From contig JANXML010000117.1 in NCBI GenBank assembly GCA_025354645.1, forward strand, positions 62,001 to 126,000: a DNA stretch of 64,000 nt. Reading direction: 5' to 3'. Position numbers and translations under genes: made by a program. Positions 1 through 8,621 of the stretch are shown here, in pieces (within the stretch, counting starts at the first letter, position 1; each line of letters opens with the position of its first letter). Under the pieces are notes generated by a model, which had not been told where the DNA came from, ran no database searches, and worked only from the letters and a program-made list of their open reading frames with translations. The DNA comes from Arcicella sp. GTDB taxonomy: Bacteria > Bacteroidota > Bacteroidia > Cytophagales > Spirosomataceae.

Positions 1-1073
1 TAATACAAAAAATACTTCTTCTTAAAATAAACCAATCCTTCAATAAAAACCACCTGATTTACCTGTCCAGTGAGTTCATAAGGTTTTTCAGGTTTCATAA
101 AATTATCATTTGTCCTGGCAATAACTTTGGTAGGGTCGTTTTTATCCATTAAAATTTGACCTGCACTATACGCATCTGGAGGTAATCCTGCAAAGCCATT
201 TTCGTGCAAGTTCATTGAATTATATAGTAATAAAATTCCATTTTTTGTAATCATTGCGGGAGGTCCAGATTCAACCAATCTACTATCAAATTTATCAGGT
301 CTTGCCCCGAAGATTGGTTCTGGTTTGCCTGTTTCATCTACAACAATTTCCCAATTAATCAAATCTTTTGAGGTTGCCAAGAAAATACTTGTATCGCCAA
401 AATACATCCAATATTTTCCTTTTATTTTGGTTGCAATCAGCTTCTCTCCTACTCTACGGCAAATAATTGCTCCAGATTTTGACCACAAATTCTTATATTT
501 TTCTTGTTGAAAAGCTAATCCGTGTTTCTTCCATTTTTGTAAATTATTGGACGTTGCAACACAAAGACGAGCAGTTGTTCCATCATAAGTTGTGTAAGTA
601 ATCACATAATTGCCCTTCTCTGTTTCCACAATTCGAGGGTCTTCGCATCCTCCCGCCCATTCATACGGTTTCATGAAATCATTTTCAGGGAATAATACTG
701 GTTTGGTTTGCCGCTTGAAATGTATTCCATCTGAACTCACTGCCAAGCCAATTCTGGATGTTCCGTCCACGGATTTTAAAGTATCTTCTGCCCGATAAAG
801 CAAATATACTTTGCCCTTTCGTACTACTGCCGCAGGATTATAAACATCTTTGGATTCCCAATTGACTTTTTGTTTACTGACAGGGCAAAAGAATTCAGTA
901 TTTTTTATGGGTAATAAAATAGGATTATCCACATCTTGTTTAACAAATGGAGTCAAAGTCCAAGGCGGTTGTTGAGCGAAAATAGTTGATACGCCAAGTA
1001 ATATTTGAAAGAGCGTCGATAGAAGCGGTAATTTAAAGTACATTCGGGTTGAGTATTTTAGTTTTTTGTTCAT
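1..1073 (-). CDS. GH130-like glycosidase/phosphorylase, secreted; 3' end lies beyond the window
   Basis: Reverse-strand reading from ATG at 1073 gives MNKKLKYSTRMYFKLPLLSTLFQILLGVSTIFAQQPPWTLTPFVKQDVDNPILLP...DVYNPAAVVRKGKVYLLYRAED...GGCEDPRIVE, which has GH130-type motifs. The frame stays open to the window edge. It is missing from the ORF track because it is truncated. Confidence 0.8.
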   Translation of the reverse strand, partial: MNKKLKYSTRMYFKLPLLSTLFQILLGVSTIFAQQPPWTLTPFVKQDVDNPILLPIKNTEFFCPVSKQKVNWESKDVYNPAAVVRKGKVYLLYRAEDTLKSVDGTSRIGLAVSSDGIHFKRQTKPVLFPENDFMKPYEWAGGCEDPRIVETEKGNYVITYTTYDGTTARLCVATSNNLQKWKKHGLAFQQEKYKNLWSKSGAIICRRVGEKLIATKIKGKYWMYFGDTSIFLATSKDLINWEIVVDETGKPEPIFGARPDKFDSRLVESGPPAMITKNGILLLYNSMNLHENGFAGLPPDAYSAGQILMDKNDPTKVIARTNDNFMKPEKPYELTGQVNQVVFIEGLVYFKKKYFLY

Positions 1074-1297
1074 AATGAAATAAATAAATTTAAATAGTTT
1101 CTTGTTTAAGTACAAAATATGTATGATTTTTACGAAATAATTATAGAAGAACTTATCAGTTTCAAATTTTCCAATATCTAATACTGCCTTCCCCTCAAAA
1201 CAATTCCAATCCTGTAGGTTCAGAAAAAAAATAAAATCTTTCTCCTTTTTAGTAAATTAAGCTAATTTATTCACATTTTAACATCCAATCAATCTTT

Positions 1298-3910
1298 ATG
1301 AAGATGAAATTTTATTTACCCGCCATTGTAATTATTTTTCTCATTTTAATTACATTCCCCACATTTGCACAACGCATTAAGTATCACAGAATTACGGCTG
1401 AAATTGCTCCAGAAAGGTTAGAACTACTTTTCAGTAAAGGACTTGAAGTGGATCATTTTGGTTATGAAAACAAAAAAGATTTCACGGCAGAAGTATCGGA
1501 TAATGATTTGAATTTATTAAAAAAGAACAATATAAAATATTCATTTATTTTGGAGGATTTAGAAAAGAATCTCGAAAAATTCAACAAAGAAATTGATAAA
1601 AATTCTACTTCAAATGGTAATAAAAATGCCAGAGTTTCCGTGGCTACTCCTTCTCATTTTGGTTTGGGAACCTACGGTGGATATTATACATTTGCCGAAT
1701 TGCAAACCATTCTCGACCAAATGAGGACTTTTTATCCAAACCTTATTTCTGCCAAAAGCTCGATTGGAACATCTGTTGAAGGTCGTCCGATTTTAATGGT
1801 GAAAATCAGCGACAATCCAGATGTGGATGAAGCCGAACCTGAAATGTTTTTTAATGCCGTCCATCATGCCCGTGAACCCATGAGTATGAGTCAATTAATT
1901 TTCTTTATGTGGCATATTTTGGAAAATTACAATACTGATAAAGATATTAAAACGTTGGTTAATTCGACCGAATTGTTTATTGTTCCTTGCGTAAATCCCG
2001 ATGGTTACGTTTATAATCAAGGCACAAATCCAAATGGTGGAGGAATGTGGAGAAAAAATCGAAAAAATAACGGTGATGGCACTTTTGGTGTTGATCCAAA
2101 TCGTAATTACGCCTACAAATGGGGATACGATAACACGGGTTCTTCCCCTACAACGAGTTCGGATACGTACAGAGGTACTTCGGCATTTTCAGAACCTGAA
2201 ACCCAAGTCGTAAGAAATTTCTGTAATACTCATAATTTTAGTTTGTCGTTCGATTTTCACTCTTACGGTAATTTTTGTATTCATCCTTATGGGTACGTAG
2301 CTACAAATCCAAATCCAGAAATAACTACTTTCCAGCAAATGGGGACATTTTTTGTGGCAGATAATGGCTTTACGTCGGGTAATGCACAACAGACTGTAAA
2401 TTATACTTCAAACGGTGGAGGTGATGATTGGAAGTATGGAGAGCAAACAACAAAGAGCAAAATTTATAGCTTTACCCCCGAAGTTGGACCTGCCGCAGAA
2501 GGTTTTTACCCAGCCTCCTCCAGAATTATTCCGATTTGTAATACCACAATCGAAATGAATAAAAAGGCTTTTAAAGTGGGTAGTTTCTTTGCAAAATTAA
2601 CGACCGCTCCTTCCACTGGAATCTCATCAACTTCTGGAAATATTAATTATTCAATTCAAAATTTTAGTGTTAAACCTGCTACTTACACCGTTTCTGTTTC
2701 TCCGATATCAAGTTTAATCACATCAACGGGATCAGCGAAAACTTATAGTACCTTAACACTTTTGCAATCTCAGACTGATAATATTACCTTCAAACTTGAC
2801 TCATTAGCTCCTTATGGAATTTATAAATTTGCCATAAAAGTTGATAATGGATTGTCTCCTCAAACGGATACAGTTTCCGTTAATTATCAAGCACCTGTTC
2901 CATGCGTTGCAACAACATCTTTGACCGCCAGCAATATTACATCAAGTGGAGCAACCTTGAATTGGGCGGCTGTTGCGAGTATAAATAATTATACGGTTGA
3001 ATACAAATTGGCAAGTTCAGCCACTTGGATAATTGCCAATAATGCCGTCACAACAACATCTTACGCACTTGCTGGCTTAACGGCTTCAACCTTATATGAT
3101 TATCGAGTTAAAGCAAATTGTCCTTCTGGAAGTAGTCCATATACCTCCGCACAATTGACCACGGGAACGGCATATTGTGCTTCCATTGGTACTAATCTAA
3201 CTTATATGTGGACGGATTTAGTGCAATTAGGAACAATCAATCGAACTTCTGGAAGCGATGGCGGATATTATAATGGAACGGCTGTTTCCACAAATGCAGT
3301 AAGAGGAAGTTCACAAACAATTACTTTTTCATCGGGCTTTCCAAGTACCGTTTATCGTATGTATTGGAGGGTATGGATTGACTTCAATAAAAATGGCGTT
3401 TTCACGGATGCAGGTGAGCAAGTGGTAAGCACAAACGTGTCAACATCAGGAAATACGAGTGCAACTTTCACCATCCCAACCACTGCAACGTTGGGGACAA
3501 CCCGCATGCGAGTTTCTTCAAAATATGGAGCTTATGCAACTCCTTGCGAAACTTTTACGTATGGGGAAGTAGAAGATTACAGCATAAATATTTTATCAAC
3601 GACACCAGTAAATATTTTGGCATCTGCAAGACAAGGAGAATCTGAAATTGAAGAGATAAATGAAACTGAAATTATGGCGTTTCCAAATCCAGTATTGGAT
3701 GTAGTGACGATTCGCTTAAATTATTTTAGTGAATCAAACAGAAAAACAGTCAAAATGATTTCAGGAAATGGGGTGGAAATTGGCACGCAAGAAGTAGAAC
3801 TTTTCAATAACGAATTTAGAATTGATACAAAGATACTGAATTCAGGGATTTATTTTATTTCAGTTCAAGAGCCTGATAAACAGAGAGTTGTGAAGATTGT
3901 TAAGCAGTAA
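1298..3910 (+). CDS. M14 zinc carboxypeptidase with FN3-like, GEVEDY and C-terminal sorting (T9SS-like) domains
   Basis: Signal peptide; HHAREPMS and NPDGY motifs of M14; FN3-like segment; YGEVEDYSI motif; C-terminal FPNPVLDVVTIRL...GIYFISVQ...RVVKIVKQ sorting domain. Confidence 0.9.
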   Translation: MKMKFYLPAIVIIFLILITFPTFAQRIKYHRITAEIAPERLELLFSKGLEVDHFGYENKKDFTAEVSDNDLNLLKKNNIKYSFILEDLEKNLEKFNKEIDKNSTSNGNKNARVSVATPSHFGLGTYGGYYTFAELQTILDQMRTFYPNLISAKSSIGTSVEGRPILMVKISDNPDVDEAEPEMFFNAVHHAREPMSMSQLIFFMWHILENYNTDKDIKTLVNSTELFIVPCVNPDGYVYNQGTNPNGGGMWRKNRKNNGDGTFGVDPNRNYAYKWGYDNTGSSPTTSSDTYRGTSAFSEPETQVVRNFCNTHNFSLSFDFHSYGNFCIHPYGYVATNPNPEITTFQQMGTFFVADNGFTSGNAQQTVNYTSNGGGDDWKYGEQTTKSKIYSFTPEVGPAAEGFYPASSRIIPICNTTIEMNKKAFKVGSFFAKLTTAPSTGISSTSGNINYSIQNFSVKPATYTVSVSPISSLITSTGSAKTYSTLTLLQSQTDNITFKLDSLAPYGIYKFAIKVDNGLSPQTDTVSVNYQAPVPCVATTSLTASNITSSGATLNWAAVASINNYTVEYKLASSATWIIANNAVTTTSYALAGLTASTLYDYRVKANCPSGSSPYTSAQLTTGTAYCASIGTNLTYMWTDLVQLGTINRTSGSDGGYYNGTAVSTNAVRGSSQTITFSSGFPSTVYRMYWRVWIDFNKNGVFTDAGEQVVSTNVSTSGNTSATFTIPTTATLGTTRMRVSSKYGAYATPCETFTYGEVEDYSINILSTTPVNILASARQGESEIEEINETEIMAFPNPVLDVVTIRLNYFSESNRKTVKMISGNGVEIGTQEVELFNNEFRIDTKILNSGIYFISVQEPDKQRVVKIVKQ

Positions 3911-3914
3911 ATTG

Positions 3915-3953
3915 AAAGACAAAGCCTCTGAAGTTCGCAGAGGCTTTGTCTTT
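3915..3953. terminator. Bidirectional intrinsic terminator between convergent M14 peptidase and hemL
   Basis: AAAGACAAAGCCTCTG-AAGTTCG-CAGAGGCTTTGTCTTT, a perfect 16-bp stem with A and T flanks. Confidence 0.85.
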
Positions 3954-3959
3954 TATCAT

Positions 3960-5243
3960 TTAAATTACCTCTCTTAAACTCTCCAAATTCGCTTCTAAGA
4001 TCATCTGAATATGTTCATCTGTCAAAGCAGTAGATAAAAACATAGCTTCGTATTGTGAAGGGGCAAGGTAAATTCCACGCTTCAACATGGCTTGAAAATA
4101 TCTGCCAAATAATGCCGTGTCAGAGGTTTTGGCGTCTTCAAAATTATTTACGGGTTGGTCGGTAAAAAATAAGGTAAACATCGAACCAACGTGATTGATA
4201 GTATATTTCAAACCTAACTTATCCATATTGGCTTTCATTCCGTTAGTCAAAGTAGTTCCAATTTCTTCTAAACGACTGTAAACCGAAGGTGTTTCGTTCA
4301 AATGATTTAACATCGCTAACCCTGCCGCCATTGCCATTGGATTACCTGAAAGTGTGCCTGCCTGATAAATGGGTCCCAAAGGAGAAACCATATCCATAAT
4401 TTCTTTTTTTCCTCCGTATGCACCCACTGGCATTCCGCCTCCAATGATTTTACCCATCGTGGTCATATCTGGAATTACACCACAACGTTCTTGAAAACCA
4501 CCTTTTGCTAAACGAAAACCCGTCATAACTTCATCAAAAATTAAGATGATTCCTTCTTCATCACAAATTCTACGGAGACCTTCCAAAAACCCTTCTACGG
4601 GTTTTACTAAGCCCATGTTTCCCACAACGGGTTCGAGAATAATACAAGCAATTTGTCCTTTATTGGCATTTATCAAAGTCTGAACAGCTGTTAAATTATT
4701 GTACTGAGCCGTTAAAGTGTCGTTCGCAACGCCCTTTGTAACACCTGGACTATCTGGTTCGCCGAAGGTCATAGCACCTGAACCTGCGGCAATCAAAAAC
4801 GAGTCTCCGTGTCCGTGATAATTGCCTTCAAATTTTATCAATTTGTCCCTTCCTGTATAACCTCGAGCCACTCTGAGTGCTGACATCGTTGCTTCAGTAC
4901 CAGAATTTACCATCCTGACCTTCTCAACAGAAGGCACCATTGAACAGATTAATTCTGCCATTTCTACTTCTCTTCTTGTTGGAGCTCCAAAAGAAAAACC
5001 TTGTTGAATGGCATCAGAAACAGCTTTTTCTACTAATTCATGAGCATGCCCCAGAATCATAGGTCCCCAGGAATTGATAAGTTCGATATATGAATTGCCA
5101 TCTTCATCATGAAGATACGCTCCTTTTGCTGATTTAATAAAAACTGGATTTCCTCCAACCGCACGGAAGGCTCGCACAGGTGAATTAACACCTCCTGGAA
5201 TAAATGTTTTTGCTTTTTGAAAAAGTTGTTCTGAGTTTGTCAT
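3960..5243 (-). CDS. hemL: Glutamate-1-semialdehyde 2,1-aminomutase
   Basis: Full-length class III aminotransferase; SPVRAFRAVGGNPVFIKSAKGAYLHDEDG and GTMGKIIGGGMPVGAYGG-type motifs. Confidence 0.95.
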   Translation of the reverse strand: MTNSEQLFQKAKTFIPGGVNSPVRAFRAVGGNPVFIKSAKGAYLHDEDGNSYIELINSWGPMILGHAHELVEKAVSDAIQQGFSFGAPTRREVEMAELICSMVPSVEKVRMVNSGTEATMSALRVARGYTGRDKLIKFEGNYHGHGDSFLIAAGSGAMTFGEPDSPGVTKGVANDTLTAQYNNLTAVQTLINANKGQIACIILEPVVGNMGLVKPVEGFLEGLRRICDEEGIILIFDEVMTGFRLAKGGFQERCGVIPDMTTMGKIIGGGMPVGAYGGKKEIMDMVSPLGPIYQAGTLSGNPMAMAAGLAMLNHLNETPSVYSRLEEIGTTLTNGMKANMDKLGLKYTINHVGSMFTLFFTDQPVNNFEDAKTSDTALFGRYFQAMLKRGIYLAPSQYEAMFLSTALTDEHIQMILEANLESLREVI

Positions 5244-5251
5244 TGTTTATC

Positions 5252-5374
5252 GGTGAAGGGCGAAGGGTTCAAGGTAAACGGTTTGTATGTCCAATATTTA
5301 AAGTGTTTTCGGTATAGTAAGGAAATCATATTTCATCACGCAATCCGTTTACCCTTAACCGTTTACCGTGAACC
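5252..5374. repeat. Inverted repeat with arms made of 7-bp degenerate tandem words
   Basis: Left arm GGTGAAG GGCGAAG GGTTCAA GGTAAAC GGTTTGT (5252-5286). Right arm, reverse complement, GGTTCAC GGTAAAC GGTTAAG GGTAAAC GGATTGC (5340-5374). Confidence 0.8.
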
Positions 5375-6982
5375 CTATCTTGCTAATACAAATTTATAAT
5401 TTTGAAATGTTGTTACTGGCAATACTTGATTGTCTTGTGATTTAATATAATTGTAGCCCGAAAGTGTGTAGATATCTTTGTAAGAATCACGATTATCTAA
5501 CCCTTTACGAATATTATTACCGTTTCTTCCCAGCAATCTTCCCCAAAATAGTGCTAAATCATATCCATGAAAAGCATAATAAGATGGAATAATTCCATAT
5601 TTGTTTAGATAATCTTTACGAAAACCATCAACTTCGGGTTTTTCTAAATCAATAAATTCAGGATCAAGACAATAAACTTCACGACCTGAAAGTGTTCCAT
5701 TACTTAAACTTGAAGAATTGAAAGCCTCCGCAGTTGTGACTAAGGGCGACATATAATCTTTTTTATTAAGGGCAGTAATCATGGAAAGTCCAGCTTTTTT
5801 GTCAGACGTTGCCATGAAGATATGACTAACTTTATTTGCTGGTAATTTGGAGCCAATGTCATCCGAGTAAGGCAATATTTTTTCAAACTTAACTATCTCA
5901 TAACCAACCTTTTTCATTTGCAAACGATACGTCTCTGCCATTGTAGAATCATTCGGAGAATCAGTATAATAAATGGCAGTATTCCGACCCATAAAAGCTT
6001 GTTTTCTCACAAAATCACTCGCTTTAATAGCTTGCATTTCAGCAGAAGGTTGAGATAAAAATGAGAGATTATATTCATCTAAAATTTTTCTATTATTCGA
6101 CATTGGATTGACAATCGGAATTTGGTTTGTTTCACAGTAAGCAGTTGCCACTTTATTTGTTTCTGAATAAAGGGGTCCAACCAATAAATCCATTTTTTTA
6201 AACGATTCATTATTAACCAATTCCAACATATCATCCGCACTATTAGCAACATCGTAGGTAAAAAGGTTAATGGTAATTCCTTCCTTCAAAAGCGTTGATT
6301 TCGCCATTTTCATGCCTTGATAAATATCCACAGCGTATTGATTTTTCCGAGGTTTTTCAGGGTCAAGGGTTTCAATATCAAGCGGTAAAAGAACTCCGAA
6401 GTTGTAATAACCTTTTGTTTGTTTAACATTTGTAGAAGGAGGTGAAGATTGATTATTAATGACAACTTTATATTTTTTCTCAATCAATACGCTTTCATCA
6501 GGAAACTTTTTTGTTAAGTCTTGTATGGTTTTTTGCGAGGAAATCTGTCCAATATAAAAAGATTTCATTTCAGCTAAATCATCTTGTAAATCTTCTTTTA
6601 ATATTGATTTTGAAATATTCAATGCTTCGACATAATTCTTCTCCTCATAGGCTATATTGGCAAAAAGATAGTTAATTTCGTCTTTCTGAGACCAATTTGG
6701 ATAAAGAACTAATAAGTTTTTCAACGTTGTTTTAGCCTCAAAAAATTTCTGCAATTTTGTGGATGCAAGTGCATTAAAATAAAATGAATAAGGAACAAGA
6801 AAAGTTTCTATGCGATTATTGCATAAAACGCCAAACTCTGACTGAGCTTTTTCATAATCACCAATTTTGAATGTTTCAAGAGCCTTTTTGTAGGCGGATT
6901 CGTATTCGGTGGCATTTTTTTGAGCATTAACGATTTGAAAAACACTCAATAATATTAAAGCAAGGATAAGTTTTTTCAGCAT
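5375..6982 (-). CDS. TPR plus type-1 periplasmic-binding fold protein (LpoA / ABC substrate-binding-like)
   Basis: Signal peptide, N-terminal TPR-like helices, then YNFGVLLPLDIE...DIYQGMKMA...LVGPLYSETNK...PIVNPMSN typical of periplasmic-binding fold I. Confidence 0.75.
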   Translation of the reverse strand: MLKKLILALILLSVFQIVNAQKNATEYESAYKKALETFKIGDYEKAQSEFGVLCNNRIETFLVPYSFYFNALASTKLQKFFEAKTTLKNLLVLYPNWSQKDEINYLFANIAYEEKNYVEALNISKSILKEDLQDDLAEMKSFYIGQISSQKTIQDLTKKFPDESVLIEKKYKVVINNQSSPPSTNVKQTKGYYNFGVLLPLDIETLDPEKPRKNQYAVDIYQGMKMAKSTLLKEGITINLFTYDVANSADDMLELVNNESFKKMDLLVGPLYSETNKVATAYCETNQIPIVNPMSNNRKILDEYNLSFLSQPSAEMQAIKASDFVRKQAFMGRNTAIYYTDSPNDSTMAETYRLQMKKVGYEIVKFEKILPYSDDIGSKLPANKVSHIFMATSDKKAGLSMITALNKKDYMSPLVTTAEAFNSSSLSNGTLSGREVYCLDPEFIDLEKPEVDGFRKDYLNKYGIIPSYYAFHGYDLALFWGRLLGRNGNNIRKGLDNRDSYKDIYTLSGYNYIKSQDNQVLPVTTFQNYKFVLAR

Positions 6983-7025
6983 AATATTCTTTTTATATTC
7001 TGGTTTTTACAAAGATAAAAAATAA

Positions 7026-7475
7026 ATGAACATCACTTGGTATCATAAACATTTTGAAGAATTAAATACAAGAGAATTATACCAAATTCTTCAACTTCGC
7101 AATGAGGTTTTTATTGTTGAACAAAATTGTCCTTTTCAAGATTTAGACGATAAAGATTTCGATTGTCGTCATCTTATAGGATTTGATAATGACTCGCAAA
7201 AAATATTGGCTTACACCCGAATTGTTCCTCCCAGAGTGTCATACGAAGAGGCATCTATTGGGCGTGTAGTCACTTCACCATTAGCTCGAAAAGAAGGAAT
7301 TGGTAAAGAATTAATGCAAAAATCTATTGAACTTGTAGAGGAACTATATGGAGGTGTCTCGATAAAAATTGGAGCTCAGTTTTACCTCAAAAAATTCTAT
7401 GAATCGTTTGGTTTTCAGCAAATAGAAAACGTTTATTTAGAGGATGGAATTGAGCATATTTTGATGGTTAAGTAG
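7026..7475 (+). CDS. GNAT family N-acetyltransferase (ElaA-like)
   Basis: LRNEVFIVEQNCPFQDLDDKD...IGRVVTSPLARKEGIGKELM. The stop codon TAG lies inside the first REP unit. Confidence 0.88.
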   Translation: MNITWYHKHFEELNTRELYQILQLRNEVFIVEQNCPFQDLDDKDFDCRHLIGFDNDSQKILAYTRIVPPRVSYEEASIGRVVTSPLARKEGIGKELMQKSIELVEELYGGVSIKIGAQFYLKKFYESFGFQQIENVYLEDGIEHILMVK

Positions 7476-7747
7476 AACAGGTTTCTAACCTGTTCAATAT
7501 AAGTACAACAGGTTTCCAACCTGTTCAATATAAGTACAATAGGTTTCTAACCTGTTCAATATAAGTACAATAGGTTTCCAACCTGTTCAATATAAGTACA
7601 ATAGGTTTCTAACCTGTTCAATATAAGTACAAAAGGTTTCTAACCTGTTCAACATAAGTACAAAAGGTTTCTAACCTGTTCAATATAAGTACAATAGGTT
7701 TCTAACCTGTTCAATATAGGTACAAAAGATTTCTAACCTGTTGTCAT
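7469..7747 (+). repeat. Tandem array of nine 31-bp palindromic REP units
   Basis: Unit TAAGTACAAYAGGTTTCYAACCTGTTCAATA repeated head-to-tail from 7469 with 31-bp period; the ninth copy (7717-7747) is degenerate. Core hairpin AACAGGTT-TCT-AACCTGTT. Confidence 0.97.
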
Positions 7748-7750
7748 AGT

Positions 7751-7830
7751 AACAGGTTGGAAACCTATTATACTTATCTTTTCAAAAATATTTACATAAC
7801 CACAAACAGGTTGGAAACCTGTTTTACTTA
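7751..7830 (-). repeat. Two inverted REP units upstream of the RAYT gene
   Basis: AACAGGTTGGAAACCTATTATACTTA (7751-7776) and AACAGGTTGGAAACCTGTTTTACTTA (7805-7830) are reverse complements of the array unit. Confidence 0.93.
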
Positions 7831-7834
7831 AAAA

Positions 7835-8494
7835 ATGGAAGAATATCATCATAGAAATCTACCTCATATTCAACCACTTGGAGGGACTTTCTTTGTGACC
7901 TACGTCCTAAATGGGAGTATGCCAACTGAAAAAATTGCTGAATGGAAAACTGAATATGACATTCAAAAAGCACTAATTTTGGAAAATTCAATTAACATAA
8001 ATGATGATTTATCGAAGTTATGGAAGTTGGATTTTGCTAAAAAAGATGAATTCTTCGATAAATATAAAGGAGGTAATCATTATTTAAAATCAGATATTTC
8101 AGCAAAAATTGTTGCTGATACTCTTCATTATTGGGATAACAAAAGATTGGAACTTTATTCTTACACCATCATGTCAAACCATGTTCATGCTGTTTTTAGG
8201 CTGTATGATAAACATGAGTTAGCAAAACCTTTTTATTTAGAGCAAATCATGCACTCAATCAAATTGTTTTCCGCAAGTCAATGCAATAAACTTCTTGGTC
8301 TTGAAGGGAAGTTTTGGCAAGATGAAAGTTATGATAGATTTGTTAGAAATAACGATGAATTGAAACGAATAATAAAGTACGTGGTGTATAACTCAGTTAA
8401 GGCTGGACTTTGTGAAAAGCCTTCTGATTGGAAATGGACATATATTAAACCAGAATACAATGATATTATAGGTTTAAGTACAACAGGTTTATAA
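7835..8494 (+). CDS. REP-associated tyrosine transposase (RAYT; IS200/IS605-like Y1 HUH family)
   Basis: 219 aa with YTIMSNHVHAVF (HUH motif), KLFSASQCNKLLGLEGKFWQDESYDRFVRNNDELKRIIKYVVYNSVKAGL; flanked on both sides by palindromic REPs. Confidence 0.92.
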   Translation: MEEYHHRNLPHIQPLGGTFFVTYVLNGSMPTEKIAEWKTEYDIQKALILENSININDDLSKLWKLDFAKKDEFFDKYKGGNHYLKSDISAKIVADTLHYWDNKRLELYSYTIMSNHVHAVFRLYDKHELAKPFYLEQIMHSIKLFSASQCNKLLGLEGKFWQDESYDRFVRNNDELKRIIKYVVYNSVKAGLCEKPSDWKWTYIKPEYNDIIGLSTTGL

Positions 8495-8619
8495 CCTGTT
8501 GCGATAACTATGAGATATAAGTACAACAGGTCTCTAACCTATTGCATATACCAACAGGTTAGAAATCTGTTATACTTAAAAAAACTGATTACCAACAGGT
8601 TAGAAACCTGTTTTACTTA
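8475..8619. repeat. Downstream REP cluster (two direct, two inverted)
   Basis: TAAGTACAACAGGTTTATAACCTGTT, TAAGTACAACAGGTCTCTAACCTATT, AACAGGTTAGAAATCTGTTATACTTA, AACAGGTTAGAAACCTGTTTTACTTA. Confidence 0.93.
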
Positions 8620-8621
8620 AA

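Larger units (their letters stand above)
7469..8619. mobile_element. RAYT/REP locus: 9 direct + 2 inverted REPs, transposase gene, 2 direct + 2 inverted REPs
   Basis: Repeat parsing of both flanks, with direct units at 8475-8500 and 8518-8543 and inverted units at 8553-8578 and 8594-8619. Confidence 0.88.

Noticed and set aside
325-798. Two small plus-strand ORFs (61 and 62 aa)
   Set aside because: Antisense to the truncated GH130-like gene, which has clear coding signal.
1298-3910. M14 peptidase with FN3 and sorting domain as a novel toxin
   Set aside because: Standard secreted metallopeptidase architecture in Bacteroidota.
7469-7747. Possible CRISPR array (regular 31-bp spacing)
   Set aside because: The whole 31-bp unit is repeated with no unique spacers, the units are palindromic, there is no cas gene, and a RAYT gene is adjacent. 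This is a REP array.
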